This document shows positions 35,484 to 45,175 of a DNA stretch of 64,000 nucleotides, one piece after another (within the stretch, counting starts at the first letter, position 1; every line of letters begins with the position of its first letter). Source of the stretch: Sulfurovum sp. TSL6 (lineage in GTDB: Bacteria; Campylobacterota; Campylobacteria; Campylobacterales; Sulfurovaceae). Location: positions 806,001 through 870,000 of the forward strand of contig NZ_BPFJ01000001.1 of the NCBI RefSeq assembly GCF_019972115.1. Direction: 5' to 3'. Below the pieces are notes generated by a model. It searched no databases. It saw only the letters and a program-made list of their open reading frames with translations, and had not been told where the DNA came from. The translations under genes were made by a program, and so were the position numbers.

Positions 35484-36920
35484 CTACCCTTTGATACACA
35501 CCTTTGGTTTTAAAAAGGCTACCCTTCTTGCCAACCCTGCTTTTTCAGTCGCTTCAGCAACAAGGTCGACATCCTTATAAGCATCAGGGGCTTCTTCAGC
35601 AACCCCACGCATAGATGCAGAACGGATGAGAATACCTTTTTGTGCAAGATCTTGTATGACTTGTTTCCCTTTCCAGAGTTTGAGTGCCTGATGACGGCTC
35701 ATTGCGCGGCCGGCCCCATGACTTGCTGAAGAGAAAGCTCTCTCCTCTCCCTCTTTGGTACCTGCAAGAATATAGGATCCCGTTCCCATACTTCCACCGA
35801 TTATAACAGGCTGACCCACACTCCTGTAGCCTACCGGGATGTCTTGATGTCCTGGACCAAAAGCACGCGTTGCTCCTTTACGGTGAACCCATAAGGTACG
35901 CTCCACACCATTTACCAGATGCATCTCCTCCTTACAGGTATTATGGGAGACATCGTAGAGTGTCTCAATATTCACACCTTTAAATAAGCCCTCAAAAACA
36001 TTTCTGGTCAAATGGGTCAGTACCTGTCTGTTTGCCATAGCGCAGTTGATCGCTGCATTCATAGCACCGATGTACTCCTGTCCTTCAGGTGAATGGATAG
36101 GTGCACAGGCAAGTTCCCTGTCAGGCAGTGAGATTCCCAGTCGTGTGGCCGCTTTTGCAAGCGAGACCATATATTCCGTACCGATCTGATGTCCCAGTGC
36201 CCGAGAACCGCAATGGATCGATACAAGGATCTGACCTTTTTTGATACCAAATGCTTCTGCTGCTTTTTCATCATAGATCTTGGCAACTTCCTGGACCTCA
36301 AGGTAATGATTTCCAGAGCCTAGGGTACCCACTTCTCCAAGTTGCCGTTCTTTAGCCAGTTGGGAGATATTCTCAGGCCTAGCACCTTCCATCTTACCCA
36401 TCTCTTCAACGAAACTTAGATCTTCGCCTACACCATATCCATGATGGATCGCCCATTGGGCACCGCCTCTAAGGACATCATCAAGCTCATCGATCGTAAG
36501 TTTGAGTTTTCCCTCTCTACCTACGCCTGCAGGTATCGTGCGGGAAAGCTCATCCGCCAGCTTTGTAAGATCTGTAGATGTCAGATCCTCTCTCATCAGG
36601 TCTGTACGTAAACATCGAATACCGCAGGATATGTCAAATCCTACACCTCCTGCAGAAATGATGCCCCCTTCATCCGCATCAAAAGCAGCAACACCGCCTA
36701 TGGGAAATCCGTAGCCCCAGTGTGCATCCGGCATTGTCATGGCCTCTCCTACCAAACCCGGCAGTGTCGCGACATTACTGATCTGCTCTAAGACTTTATT
36801 ATCCATACTTTTTAATAATGGTTCTGATCCGTATAAGAGTATGCCACTTCTTTTTTCTCCTGCCTTTAGAGGGATGGTCCATGTATAATCATCAATTTTT
36901 TCCAATAGGTTCATATTCAT
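35484..36920 (-). CDS. rtcB: RNA-splicing/repair ligase RtcB
   Basis: 478 residues, full RtcB length. Signatures are MPDAHWGYGFPIGGVAA near 62-78, the metal cysteine in GGVGFDISCGIRC near 91-103, GSGNHYLEVQ near 200-209, HCGSRALGHQ near 236-245 and the GMP-accepting histidine in SASHGAGRAMSR near 396-407. RtcB joins RNA 2',3'-cyclic-phosphate or 3'-phosphate ends to 5'-OH ends using GTP and Mn. AAGGAG precedes the ATG. It follows archease by 12 bp in the same direction, as in many genomes; no RtcR-type regulator is seen. Confidence 0.95.
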   Translation of the reverse strand: MNMNLLEKIDDYTWTIPLKAGEKRSGILLYGSEPLLKSMDNKVLEQISNVATLPGLVGEAMTMPDAHWGYGFPIGGVAAFDADEGGIISAGGVGFDISCGIRCLRTDLMREDLTSTDLTKLADELSRTIPAGVGREGKLKLTIDELDDVLRGGAQWAIHHGYGVGEDLSFVEEMGKMEGARPENISQLAKERQLGEVGTLGSGNHYLEVQEVAKIYDEKAAEAFGIKKGQILVSIHCGSRALGHQIGTEYMVSLAKAATRLGISLPDRELACAPIHSPEGQEYIGAMNAAINCAMANRQVLTHLTRNVFEGLFKGVNIETLYDVSHNTCKEEMHLVNGVERTLWVHRKGATRAFGPGHQDIPVGYRSVGQPVIIGGSMGTGSYILAGTKEGEERAFSSASHGAGRAMSRHQALKLWKGKQVIQDLAQKGILIRSASMRGVAEEAPDAYKDVDLVAEATEKAGLARRVAFLKPKVCIKG

Positions 36921-36932
36921 AACACTTCTCCT

Positions 36933-37346
36933 TTAAACATCGACGACACATCGGGCTTCCCAATGGTCTTCTTTTTCTTTGACGGAGAGCATGGTCAGTG
37001 TTGCCCCTTTAACCTCTGTTCCACGCTCTATCTCTTTTTTCCACTTGTCTCCCCATGCTTTCCCTCTCCAAGAGTTACCCTCTTTCTGCAGTTCAAACCG
37101 TCCCAAAGCAAGATGTTTCATATGCGCTAAAGCCAAAAGCGTATTGAGCCACTCTATCAGAGCAAACTCGTTATCATCCTCCTCGAATGTCACTTCTATC
37201 AACTCATCACAATGCAATACATCTACATCAGCCATAATAGCAAACATTGCCACTGCAGCTGATTCGAATGCCTCCTCCAGGCGATTCCCTCTTCCAATAA
37301 TACCGATATCCGCATCATGCTCAAAATAACCATATTTTTTGTTCAT
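36933..37346 (-). CDS. Archease
   Basis: 137 residues. The N-terminal YFEHDADIGIIGRGNRLEEAFE and the acidic metal-binding residues, including the C-terminal CVVDV, are archease features. EWLNTLLALAHMKHLAL is the central helix signature. Archease helps RtcB to be guanylylated and recycled. It is the first gene of the archease-rtcB pair. A promoter-like block shared with the tdh operon lies at 37405-37455. Confidence 0.93.
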   Translation of the reverse strand: MNKKYGYFEHDADIGIIGRGNRLEEAFESAAVAMFAIMADVDVLHCDELIEVTFEEDDNEFALIEWLNTLLALAHMKHLALGRFELQKEGNSWRGKAWGDKWKKEIERGTEVKGATLTMLSVKEKEDHWEARCVVDV

Positions 37347-37404
37347 ATTTGGCCTTCTTTAGTTTGTAAGTTCTACCGTTTCCAATACACCTTTTAAGAA
37401 AGAT

Positions 37405-37455
37405 CCTTACTTATTCTAGCATCATTTTCGTTTTTTACCATCACTATCTCTGGTA
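37405..37455 (-). promoter_or_regulatory. Shared promoter-like block upstream of archease-rtcB
   Basis: On the minus strand this reads GGTAAAAAACGAAAATGAT then TGCTAGAAT (37413-37421, an extended -10) and AAGTAAGG. About 50 bp here match the block at 44404-44453 upstream of tdh with few changes, the best conserved part being the extended -10 and its flanks. Start of transcription would be near 37405, about 60 bp before archease. The remaining 37456-37547 stretch is upstream of the plus-strand fusion gene. Confidence 0.5.
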
Positions 37456-37547
37456 TTTGCAACTTTATAATCGTATAAAAGCAGTACTCTCTAACTTGTA
37501 ATCTGTTATGATTATCATAGAATCTGTTACTTGAAAGAAGTACTATC

Positions 37548-40379
37548 ATGAAACATGAAATGAAGTCTAAAGCGGATAAAAGGGCTCAAGCTCTGTTAAA
37601 AATTATAAGTGAACTTCTTACAGAGATACATCCCCATCATCTTCCTTCTGAGCATATTTCACTTGATAGCAGATTTGAAGAAGAGCTTGGACTCGACAGC
37701 CTTTCACGGGTTGAACTTATCGCAAGGGTTGAGAGGGAGTTCAAACTTTCATTACCGGAACGTGCTTACTCTGAAGCAGAAACACCACGGGACCTTTTGC
37801 GTATGCTGCTTGGTACACAAAAGGCATATGCTACCCTTCAAGATTCGGAAATTGCTTCAATAACACTCGATAAAATAGAAGGTACACCTTTTGAAGCAAA
37901 AACCCTTGTAGAGGTACTGCAATGGCATGTGGCACACCATCCGGACCGTCCCCATATCCAATTCTACCAAGATGATGGTCAGGGCGATGTCATCACTTAT
38001 GATGAACTGGAAAAAGGTGCCAAAAATGTCGCAGCAGCATTGCAACAACGTGGAGTAGAGTCTGGTCAGTCGATCGCGATTATGCTACCCAGCAGTCCGG
38101 ATTACTTTTTCATCTTTTTTGGCATACTGATGGCCGGTGGTATACCCGTCCCCATCTACCCACCTGCACGCCCTTCACAACTTGAGGACCACATCCGAAG
38201 ACATGCCCGTATACTGGATAACTGCCGTGCAAATATCCTTCTTACCGTACCTGAAGCCAAGCATGTTGCAAAACTTCTAAAATCGATGGCTCCAAACCTT
38301 CATCATATCGTATCAACCACTGACTTGAAAGCCTCCTCCCCAAGTACCATGCTTCCAAGTATCAATGAACAGGATATCGCATTTATACAATATACATCAG
38401 GAAGTACCGGAAACCCTAAAGGCGTAGTACTGACACATGCCAACCTTCTTCACAATATCAGAGCTATGGGGAAAGTGGTCAAAGCAGGATCTAAAGATGT
38501 TTTTGTCAGTTGGCTGCCGCTTTATCATGATATGGGCCTTATTGGTGCCTGGCTTGGCAGCCTCTACTACTCTGCACTTTTTGTAGTCATGTCTCCATTA
38601 GATTTTTTGGCCAGACCTGAACGCTGGTTATGGGCGATCCACCGCTATAGGGGTACACTCTCTGCATCACCTAACTTCGGATATGAGTACAGTATGCATC
38701 GCTTAAAAGATACCGATCTGACAGGGTTGGATCTTAGCTCATGGCGTGCTGCATTCAACGGAGCAGAAGCAGTCAGCCCTGAAACTGTAGAACAGTTCAG
38801 TAAACGATTTGCACCATTTGGATTTAACAAAGAGGCGATGATGCCTGTTTACGGCCTTGCAGAGTCTTCGGTCGGTTTGGCATTTCCACCACTCGGACGT
38901 GGTGTATATATCGACCATATAGACCGCACTACTTTCACCCGTTCAGGAAGTGCCATAAGTACTTTACAAGATGACAGCAATGTTTTAAGATTTGTCAGTT
39001 GTGGATTACCTCTTCCAGGACACCACATCAGAATCGTGGATGAAACAGGGCATGAACTGCCCGAACGTCAAGAAGGACGCTTGGAGTTTCGCGGTCCCTC
39101 TTCGACCAGTGGCTACTACCGTGATGCCCAAAAGACTCAAACCCTTTTTGATGGAGAGTGGCTCGATACAGGTGACCTGGCCTATATTGCCAACGGAGAA
39201 CTTTATGTAACCGGACGCATCAAGGACATTATCATACGTGCCGGACGTAACATTTACCCGGATGAACTGGAAAAGATGGTAGGGGATATACCAAATATCC
39301 GAAAAGGATGTGTGGCAGTATTTGCCAGTATGGATCAAAAGAAACAGACAGAAAAACTGGTTATTTTAGCTGAAATACGAAGTGAAGACTCGAATGAACA
39401 CCAAAGATTGCGCAACGACATCAATACACTATCGATCGATCTCACCGGAATACCGCCTGATGAAGTTGTCTTGGCACCTCCTGGGAGCGTTCTAAAAACT
39501 TCAAGCGGAAAGATCAGACGTTCTGCAAGCCGTGAACGCTATGAAAAAGGAATGATCACTAAAAAGTCCCAAAATGTAATATGGCAGGTGGTCAGACTGG
39601 CACTTAGCGGTATCAAACCCCAATTACGACGTCTAAAACACTATCTTGGCAGCCTATTCTTTGCTGCATATAGTTTGTCCATCTTTGCTTTGATCGCACC
39701 GATTGCATGGCTCTCTATGACACTCCTGCCAAAGTTTTCCATGCGATGGCGTATGGTACAAGGCTGTGCAAAACTTCTAGCCTATATAACTGCCACACCG
39801 CTCAGAGTAAATGGTGTCGAAAACCTTCCACTTGCAGGAAGATCCTGCGTCTTAGTCGCCAATCACGCCAGTCTTCTTGATGCCGCAGCCCTCATAGCAG
39901 CACTACCGCGTCATTTTCGCTTTATTGCCAAGTCTGAGTTCACTAAAGACTTTTATACCCGTCTGCCACTGGAAAAGATTCATACGGAATTTGTCGAACG
40001 TTTTGAGACCACTAAAAGTGTTCACGATACAGAACATCTTCGTACCGTCCTCGAATCGGGTCATGCATTGTTCTTTTTCCCTGAAGGGACTTTCAGCCCG
40101 GTTCCCGGTCTTATGCCGTTTCGGCTGGGCGCATTCAGTATTGCAGCTGGGGCAAATGTACCGGTCATTCCCATAGCCATCAAAGGTACACGATCGATAC
40201 TGCGGGATGGTTCCTGGTTCCCGCATAACAATCCGATTCACATAGAGATCGGTACACCTATCGATCCGAAGAAGATCAGATCCAAAGCAGATATAAAAGA
40301 GTGGGATGTAGCTATAGATTTGCGCGACCAAAGCCGCGAATTTATTTTGCAACACTGTGGTGAACCGGATCTTTCATAA
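37548..40379 (+). CDS. ACP / fatty acyl-AMP ligase / PlsC acyltransferase fusion protein
   Basis: 943 residues with three domains. Residues ~10-95 form an acyl carrier domain with GLDSLSRVEL (attachment Ser51). Residues ~110-670 form an adenylating enzyme of acyl-AMP ligase type: YTSGSTGNPKGV near 281-292, WLPLYHDMGLIGAWL typical of FAAL, and TGRIKDIIIRAGRNIYP near 554. Hydrophobic helices at about 705-730 anchor it to the membrane. The last ~200 residues are a PlsC domain with NHASLLDA (HX4D) near 771 and FFPEGTFS. It may activate a fatty acid, load it on its own carrier and pass it to an acceptor such as a lysophospholipid. It is convergent with the fadD-like gene, 14 bp apart. Confidence 0.87.
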   Translation: MKHEMKSKADKRAQALLKIISELLTEIHPHHLPSEHISLDSRFEEELGLDSLSRVELIARVEREFKLSLPERAYSEAETPRDLLRMLLGTQKAYATLQDSEIASITLDKIEGTPFEAKTLVEVLQWHVAHHPDRPHIQFYQDDGQGDVITYDELEKGAKNVAAALQQRGVESGQSIAIMLPSSPDYFFIFFGILMAGGIPVPIYPPARPSQLEDHIRRHARILDNCRANILLTVPEAKHVAKLLKSMAPNLHHIVSTTDLKASSPSTMLPSINEQDIAFIQYTSGSTGNPKGVVLTHANLLHNIRAMGKVVKAGSKDVFVSWLPLYHDMGLIGAWLGSLYYSALFVVMSPLDFLARPERWLWAIHRYRGTLSASPNFGYEYSMHRLKDTDLTGLDLSSWRAAFNGAEAVSPETVEQFSKRFAPFGFNKEAMMPVYGLAESSVGLAFPPLGRGVYIDHIDRTTFTRSGSAISTLQDDSNVLRFVSCGLPLPGHHIRIVDETGHELPERQEGRLEFRGPSSTSGYYRDAQKTQTLFDGEWLDTGDLAYIANGELYVTGRIKDIIIRAGRNIYPDELEKMVGDIPNIRKGCVAVFASMDQKKQTEKLVILAEIRSEDSNEHQRLRNDINTLSIDLTGIPPDEVVLAPPGSVLKTSSGKIRRSASRERYEKGMITKKSQNVIWQVVRLALSGIKPQLRRLKHYLGSLFFAAYSLSIFALIAPIAWLSMTLLPKFSMRWRMVQGCAKLLAYITATPLRVNGVENLPLAGRSCVLVANHASLLDAAALIAALPRHFRFIAKSEFTKDFYTRLPLEKIHTEFVERFETTKSVHDTEHLRTVLESGHALFFFPEGTFSPVPGLMPFRLGAFSIAAGANVPVIPIAIKGTRSILRDGSWFPHNNPIHIEIGTPIDPKKIRSKADIKEWDVAIDLRDQSREFILQHCGEPDLS

Positions 40380-40393
40380 ATGTCATGCAGTAT

Positions 40394-42073
40394 TTAGAGT
40401 TCTGTATTTTTCTTCATCTCCCTCTCACGTAACAGGCGACGCATCAATTTACCCATGACATTTTTAGGTAACGCGTCTACAAATTCGACCGATGATGGAA
40501 CCTTGAACCGTGCAAGCTTGTTTCTAAGGTATTCGATGATCTCATATGCTTCAGCCTCTTGGCCCGATTTTAGCACTATGAATGCCTTTATCTCTTCACC
40601 TTTGTACTCATGCGGTATACCCACAACTGCTGCATCTTCGACTTTTGAGTGCGTGCAGCACACCTTTTCCACTTCTGTAGGTGATACGTTCAACCCTTTA
40701 ACAATGATGATATCCTTTTTCCTGTCAACCACATAAAAATAGCCCTCTTCATCCATTTTTACAATATCACCGGTATAGAGCCAACCCTCTCTTATCGCTT
40801 CATCTGTCATTTCAGGTTGCCCCCAGTACCCCTTCATTATCTGTGGACCCCTTACGATAAGCTCCCCCTCTTTTCCGACCTCCATCTCATCCTTTCCGTT
40901 TTCAAGATCAACGATCCTACACTCTGTATCGGGCATGGGCACACCGATAGAGTTTGGTTTATTTGGGGCGTTCATCGGATTGGCATGTGTCACAGGAGAT
41001 GCTTCTGAAAGTCCATAACCTTCAACCAGTTTTGAACCTGTCACTTCCACAAACCTCTTTTTGACACTCTCTATCAACGGAGCACCTCCGCAAATGCATG
41101 CCCTTACAGAACTGAGATCATACTTTGCCACACCCTTATAGTTACCCAATGCTGCATACATCGTAGGTACGCCCGGCATGATAGTGATCTTCTCTTTTTC
41201 CATCGTTTTAAAAATGTAAGCCAAGTCTCTGGGATTGGGGGTCAATACCAGTGTACCTGCACAGCTCATCGTATAACTAAGACAGGCTGTCATACCGAAG
41301 CTGTGAAAAAAAGGAAGCCACCCCAACACATGCTCTTGGCCTTCAACCGTATCAGTCACCCATGCCCTGCACTGAAGTGCATTGACGACAAGATTATAGT
41401 GGCTGAGCATCACACCCTTCGGTGTGCCTGTTGTTCCACTGGTGTACTGCAGTAACGCGATATCTTCAGGTTCAACCCTTATATCAGGCCTCTTATCATT
41501 GCTTTGTTGCATCAACTTTTCCAACCAATGATCTGTCGCATCTATGCTCACCCTATCCTCTTTCTCTTTTAAAAGCGTAAAGAGGATCTTGGTGAAGAGG
41601 GGGAAGTACTCTTTGACATTGGTAACAATGACGTTTTTAACACCTGTTTCCTCTTTTATCTCTTGGATGATCGGATAAAAGCGACTCATAACGACCACAG
41701 TTTTAGCACCAGAGTCATTAAGCTCATATGCCACTTCTGCAGACTTAAAAAGAGGATTTATAGGAACAGCGATCGCTCCAATCTTTAAAATGCCATATAG
41801 CATAATAATAAACTGGGGTGTATTGGCAAGATAAAGTGCCACACGGTCACCTTTTTGAACACCCAGATCTGTAAGAGCATTTGCTGCTTTGTTTACCAGT
41901 CTATCCAGCTTGCTGTAAGAGATGTTATTTCCCAGGTAGGAGAGAGCCCTATTGTGTGGATATTTTGAAGCTGACTCTTCCAAAAAAGTAAAAAGTGGTA
42001 CCTTAGGGTACTTTACAGTGGCAGTTACACCCTGATCATAATGTTTTAACCAAATCTTTTCATCATATATCAT
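40394..42073 (-). CDS. Long-chain fatty acid-CoA ligase (FadD-like)
   Basis: 559 residues of the ANL adenylating family. YTSGTTGTPKGVMLSHYN is the AMP-binding P-loop motif near 206-223. GWLPFFHSFGMT, GYGLSEASPVTH, GWLYTGDIVKMDEEGYF and DRKKDIIIVKGLNVSPTEVE follow in order, ending in the catalytic lysine region KNVMGKLMRR. It should form acyl-CoA from a free fatty acid. It is about 100 bp downstream of kbl on the same strand and may be co-transcribed. With the neighbouring ACP/FAAL/PlsC fusion it suggests reuse of free fatty acids; substrate length is unknown. Confidence 0.88.
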   Translation of the reverse strand: MIYDEKIWLKHYDQGVTATVKYPKVPLFTFLEESASKYPHNRALSYLGNNISYSKLDRLVNKAANALTDLGVQKGDRVALYLANTPQFIIMLYGILKIGAIAVPINPLFKSAEVAYELNDSGAKTVVVMSRFYPIIQEIKEETGVKNVIVTNVKEYFPLFTKILFTLLKEKEDRVSIDATDHWLEKLMQQSNDKRPDIRVEPEDIALLQYTSGTTGTPKGVMLSHYNLVVNALQCRAWVTDTVEGQEHVLGWLPFFHSFGMTACLSYTMSCAGTLVLTPNPRDLAYIFKTMEKEKITIMPGVPTMYAALGNYKGVAKYDLSSVRACICGGAPLIESVKKRFVEVTGSKLVEGYGLSEASPVTHANPMNAPNKPNSIGVPMPDTECRIVDLENGKDEMEVGKEGELIVRGPQIMKGYWGQPEMTDEAIREGWLYTGDIVKMDEEGYFYVVDRKKDIIIVKGLNVSPTEVEKVCCTHSKVEDAAVVGIPHEYKGEEIKAFIVLKSGQEAEAYEIIEYLRNKLARFKVPSSVEFVDALPKNVMGKLMRRLLREREMKKNTEL

Positions 42074-42171
42074 CTATCTCTCCTTCTTTATCGTAGAAGA
42101 TGATCCAAATTATCCTTCATATCCTATGCATCCTGTCAATATTCTTCTTTCCCTCTCTGCCTCTTTGGTTC

Positions 42172-43389
42172 CTAAAAACGCTTCAAAACACCCAACAAGT
42201 AATCGATATCTTTTTCTGTATGATTGGCAGAAACCTGAAACCTGATCTCCTCATCGCCCTTTGGAACCACGGGAAAGTTAAGGCCTGTGGCCAGAATGCC
42301 ATTCTCAAAAAGATACTTCACAAGTCTGGAAGTCTTTTCAGTGTCCCTTATCATAAGAGGGACAATGGGATGCTCTCCTGGGATAGTTTCATAACCAAGA
42401 TCCTTTAGCCCCTCTTCAAGCCCCCGGGTTAGTGTGCGAAGCTGTTCCAGTAACTTCAAACCCTGGGGACTGTCGAGGATATCAAGTGACTTACTGGCCG
42501 CTGCTGCTTCAGAGGGAGTAATAGGATTGGAAAAGATGTAAAAGGGGGCTGTCTCTCTCAAATAATTAATGACAGTTTCACTGGAAACCACATAGCCGCC
42601 ATTGACGCCGAGGGCTTTTCCGAGGGTCCCAATGTGGATATCGACTTTTGTACCAGTCACTTCCTCTGTTCCCCGACCGGTTTTACCGAAGGCTCCGACA
42701 CCGTGTGAGTCATCGACAACAGTAATGATCCCTTCTTCAAACTTTTCTTCATATTTTTTGCAGATCCCAACGATCTCATTAAGGGGTGCATTGTCTCCCC
42801 GCATGCTGAAGATACCGTCGGTAACGACGATCATCCGTCTGCATTTACCTGAGAATCGCTGGATAGCAGCTTCAAGGTCTTCCATATCAAGGTGCGGATA
42901 TACGGCTTTTTCAGCAGGGTGTGCCAGCCGGATGGCGTTGATGATGCAGTTGTGGTTCAGTGCATCACTGATAACCACCGTTTCTTCTGTTATAAGCTGT
43001 GGTAGGACACCCATAACGGCCGAATAGGCTGCGCTGAAGATCATGGCCGCTTCTCTGCGACAGAAGTCGGCCAGTTTCTTTTCGAGTGTCACATGAGGCG
43101 CAAAGGTACCGCTGATAAAACGCACGGCACCTGGCCCGGTACCAAATTGGTGTGATGCCTCCTCTTCGGCTTGAATGACATCTTTATGCGTTGATAAGCC
43201 CAGGTAGCTGTTGGAATTCATCTGCAAGAAGGGCTTATCTCCCTGCCCGGCAAGCGTAACCCTCGGTCCGAAACCACCTTCGGCTCCCATGATCCCTGTA
43301 ATGATCTTCTCATACCGTTTACTGACACCCTTTGAATCTATGGCTTCAAGCTGCCGCCTTAAAGGAATTTCAAGCTTTTCAAGTGACAT
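42172..43389 (-). CDS. kbl: Glycine C-acetyltransferase (2-amino-3-ketobutyrate CoA ligase) or related alpha-oxoamine synthase
   Basis: 405 residues, PLP alpha-oxoamine synthase family: NSNSYLGLSTH near 53-63, GTGPGAVRFISGTFAPHVTLE near 78-98, SDALNHNCIINAIRLAHP, VVDDSHGVGAFGKTGRG and the PLP lysine in GTLGKALGVNGGY. Next to tdh this fits cleavage of 2-amino-3-oxobutyrate to glycine and acetyl-CoA. The family also includes serine palmitoyltransferase, and lipid genes lie nearby, so that alternative remains. It overlaps tdh by 11 bp. The DNA is more GC-rich than surrounding genes, suggesting transfer. Confidence 0.82.
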   Translation of the reverse strand: MSLEKLEIPLRRQLEAIDSKGVSKRYEKIITGIMGAEGGFGPRVTLAGQGDKPFLQMNSNSYLGLSTHKDVIQAEEEASHQFGTGPGAVRFISGTFAPHVTLEKKLADFCRREAAMIFSAAYSAVMGVLPQLITEETVVISDALNHNCIINAIRLAHPAEKAVYPHLDMEDLEAAIQRFSGKCRRMIVVTDGIFSMRGDNAPLNEIVGICKKYEEKFEEGIITVVDDSHGVGAFGKTGRGTEEVTGTKVDIHIGTLGKALGVNGGYVVSSETVINYLRETAPFYIFSNPITPSEAAAASKSLDILDSPQGLKLLEQLRTLTRGLEEGLKDLGYETIPGEHPIVPLMIRDTEKTSRLVKYLFENGILATGLNFPVVPKGDEEIRFQVSANHTEKDIDYLLGVLKRF

Positions 43390-44338
43390 GGGAACCCTCC
43401 TTTCTCAACTTTTCAATCATCTCTTTCGTCATCGCTTCCATATCATATTCCGGTTGCCAGCCCCATTCGGCTCTTGCTGCGCTGTCATCCATTTTATGAG
43501 GCCAGCTGTCAGCGATTTCCTGCCTTATGGGGTCGACTTCGTAAGTCATACTGAAATCGGGCAGCTCTTTTTGAATGGAAGCATATAATTGGTCCGGAGT
43601 AAAACTCATAGCCGTTATATTATAGGCATTACGGTGGGTTAGCATCCTCGCATCTGCCTCCATCAGCTCAATAACTGCCCGAATGGCATCGGGCATGTAC
43701 ATCATGTCCAGACGCGTTCCTTCTTTCAGAAAGCATCGGTATGGTTCATTTTTTACAGCAGCATAGAAGATTTCAACGGCATAATCGGTTGTTCCTCCGC
43801 CTGGCAGCGTTTTATAGGAGATCAAGCCGGGAAAGCGAACGCCACGTATATCCATATCATACTTTTTAAAATAATAGTCGCAAAGCAGTTCACCAGCCAC
43901 TTTTGTAATACCATAAAGTGTGTTGGGACGCTGAATAGTCACCTGAGGGGTGTTGTCAGGTGGTGTGGATGGCCCGAAGGCCCCGATGGAGCTGGGGAAA
44001 AAGAGCGTGCAGTGGTGGTGACGGGCAACTTCGAGAACCGTCTGGAGCCCATTCATATTGATATCCCATGCAAGTTGGGGATTCTCTTCCGCTTTTGCCG
44101 AAAGAAGCGCTGCAAGATGATAGATGGTATCAATGCTATACTTTTGTACAAGTGCAGAGATGGATTGCGCATCTGTCGTGTCCATGATCTCATAGGGGCC
44201 AGCATCAATAAATTCATCTTCCGGCTTTCGTCGGTGCCCCGCAGCAACTACATTCTCTCTCCCATATTTATCTCTAAGAACAGGGACAAGCTCAGAGCCG
44301 ATCTGACCTGTTGCCCCAGTGACCAATATCCTTTTCAT
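43379..44338 (-). CDS. L-threonine 3-dehydrogenase, short-chain (epimerase-like) type
   Basis: 319 residues of the extended SDR family. The Rossmann motif is VTGATGQIGSELVPVLR near 5-21, the catalytic triad YxxxK is in TLYGITKVAGE near 142-152, and GVRFPGLISYKTLPGGGTTD near 165-184 is the signature of SDR-type threonine dehydrogenase. It oxidises threonine to 2-amino-3-oxobutyrate, the substrate of the overlapping kbl gene. The two form an operon led by a promoter-like block at 44404-44453. Higher GC than neighbours points to acquisition. Confidence 0.88.
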   Translation of the reverse strand: MKRILVTGATGQIGSELVPVLRDKYGRENVVAAGHRRKPEDEFIDAGPYEIMDTTDAQSISALVQKYSIDTIYHLAALLSAKAEENPQLAWDINMNGLQTVLEVARHHHCTLFFPSSIGAFGPSTPPDNTPQVTIQRPNTLYGITKVAGELLCDYYFKKYDMDIRGVRFPGLISYKTLPGGGTTDYAVEIFYAAVKNEPYRCFLKEGTRLDMMYMPDAIRAVIELMEADARMLTHRNAYNITAMSFTPDQLYASIQKELPDFSMTYEVDPIRQEIADSWPHKMDDSAARAEWGWQPEYDMEAMTKEMIEKLRKEGSHVT

Positions 44339-44403
44339 CTTTTATCCCATTAAATAATAATATTTTTTTGCTCTACAGTTTTCACTATATCTCTTAAGAT
44401 TAA

Positions 44404-44453
44404 CCTTACTTATTCTAGCATTATTTTCGTTGTTTACACTCACTATTTTGGTA
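44404..44453 (-). promoter_or_regulatory. Shared promoter-like block upstream of tdh-kbl
   Basis: This block matches 37405-37455 upstream of archease-rtcB: on the minus strand an AT-rich AACGAAAATAA stretch, TGCTAGAAT (44412-44420) and AAGTAAGG. It sits 66 bp before the tdh ATG. The rest of the 44339-44615 gap shows nothing else clear. Confidence 0.5.
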
Positions 44454-44615
44454 AAGTCTACCACATAGCATTTTATGTTCTATGTCTAAAAATCCTTCGC
44501 ATCTGTATAGATTTATGCTTAGTTAAGTTTATATGGCTATACTGACCATCTATTTTGTAGCCTTCACTAATCTATAATTTAATCAAACACACTTAAATAT
44601 TTCCATATTTATTAT

Positions 44616-44692
<77 letters not shown>

Positions 44693-44718
44693 ATCACAAT
44701 TAAAACAAAGGAGAAAAT

Positions 44719-44889
44719 ATGTCAATCACTAATATATCTGAACATTCTAGACTAAAAGTACTCATTAGACTTTTAAAAGATAATGAACAATTTAATATTG
44801 CCTGTTCTAAATCAGGCTTATCAATCAATATTGCTAAACAACTTTTAAATAAATACAACCCAATAAAACAACAGCACTTATATCAATAA
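44719..44889 (+). CDS. Small hypothetical protein next to tRNA-fMet
   Basis: 56 residues with a strong AAAGGAG site 5 nt before the ATG. The middle part (LKVLIRLLKDNEQF, then SGLSINIAKQLLNKY) is helical and has helix-turn-helix-like spacing; no family is recognised. It lies directly behind the tRNA gene and could be co-transcribed. After it, 44890-45175 holds only imperfect hairpins, such as AAAGACTAA pairing with TTAGTCTTT around 44980-45020. Confidence 0.55.
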   Translation: MSITNISEHSRLKVLIRLLKDNEQFNIACSKSGLSINIAKQLLNKYNPIKQQHLYQ

Positions 44890-45175
44890 TTTTTCCCTAT
44901 TTTTTAAATCAAATGGTGTAATGAATATAATCATCATAAAGGTCCATTGAAACTATTAAGTTCAAATTAGACCTTAACTACAGAAAGACTAAGAAAACAT
45001 TGAAGAGAAATATTAGTCTTTAAACCCCCTCCTTCACCATGAGTAATGAGTTTCACTTTCTGAAACTTTGGAACACTTGCAACAAACCAAAATATAAAAA
45101 CGTAAACCTATTGACGGAACTGATTATTCGTTATTGAAGTCACGCCTATATGTTTTTTAATAAAAAGGCAATAAA

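Noticed and set aside
40394-44338. Bacterial sphingolipid cluster (oxoamine synthase, epimerase-like SDR, acyl ligase, carrier)
   Set aside because: The SDR carries the threonine dehydrogenase signature GLISYKTLPGGGTTD and overlaps the Kbl-like gene, so threonine breakdown is simpler. No ceramide synthase-like gene is present.
44940-45030. Possible riboswitch upstream of the carboxyethylornithine-synthase-like gene
   Set aside because: Only imperfect AT-rich hairpins are visible and no known aptamer consensus could be matched.
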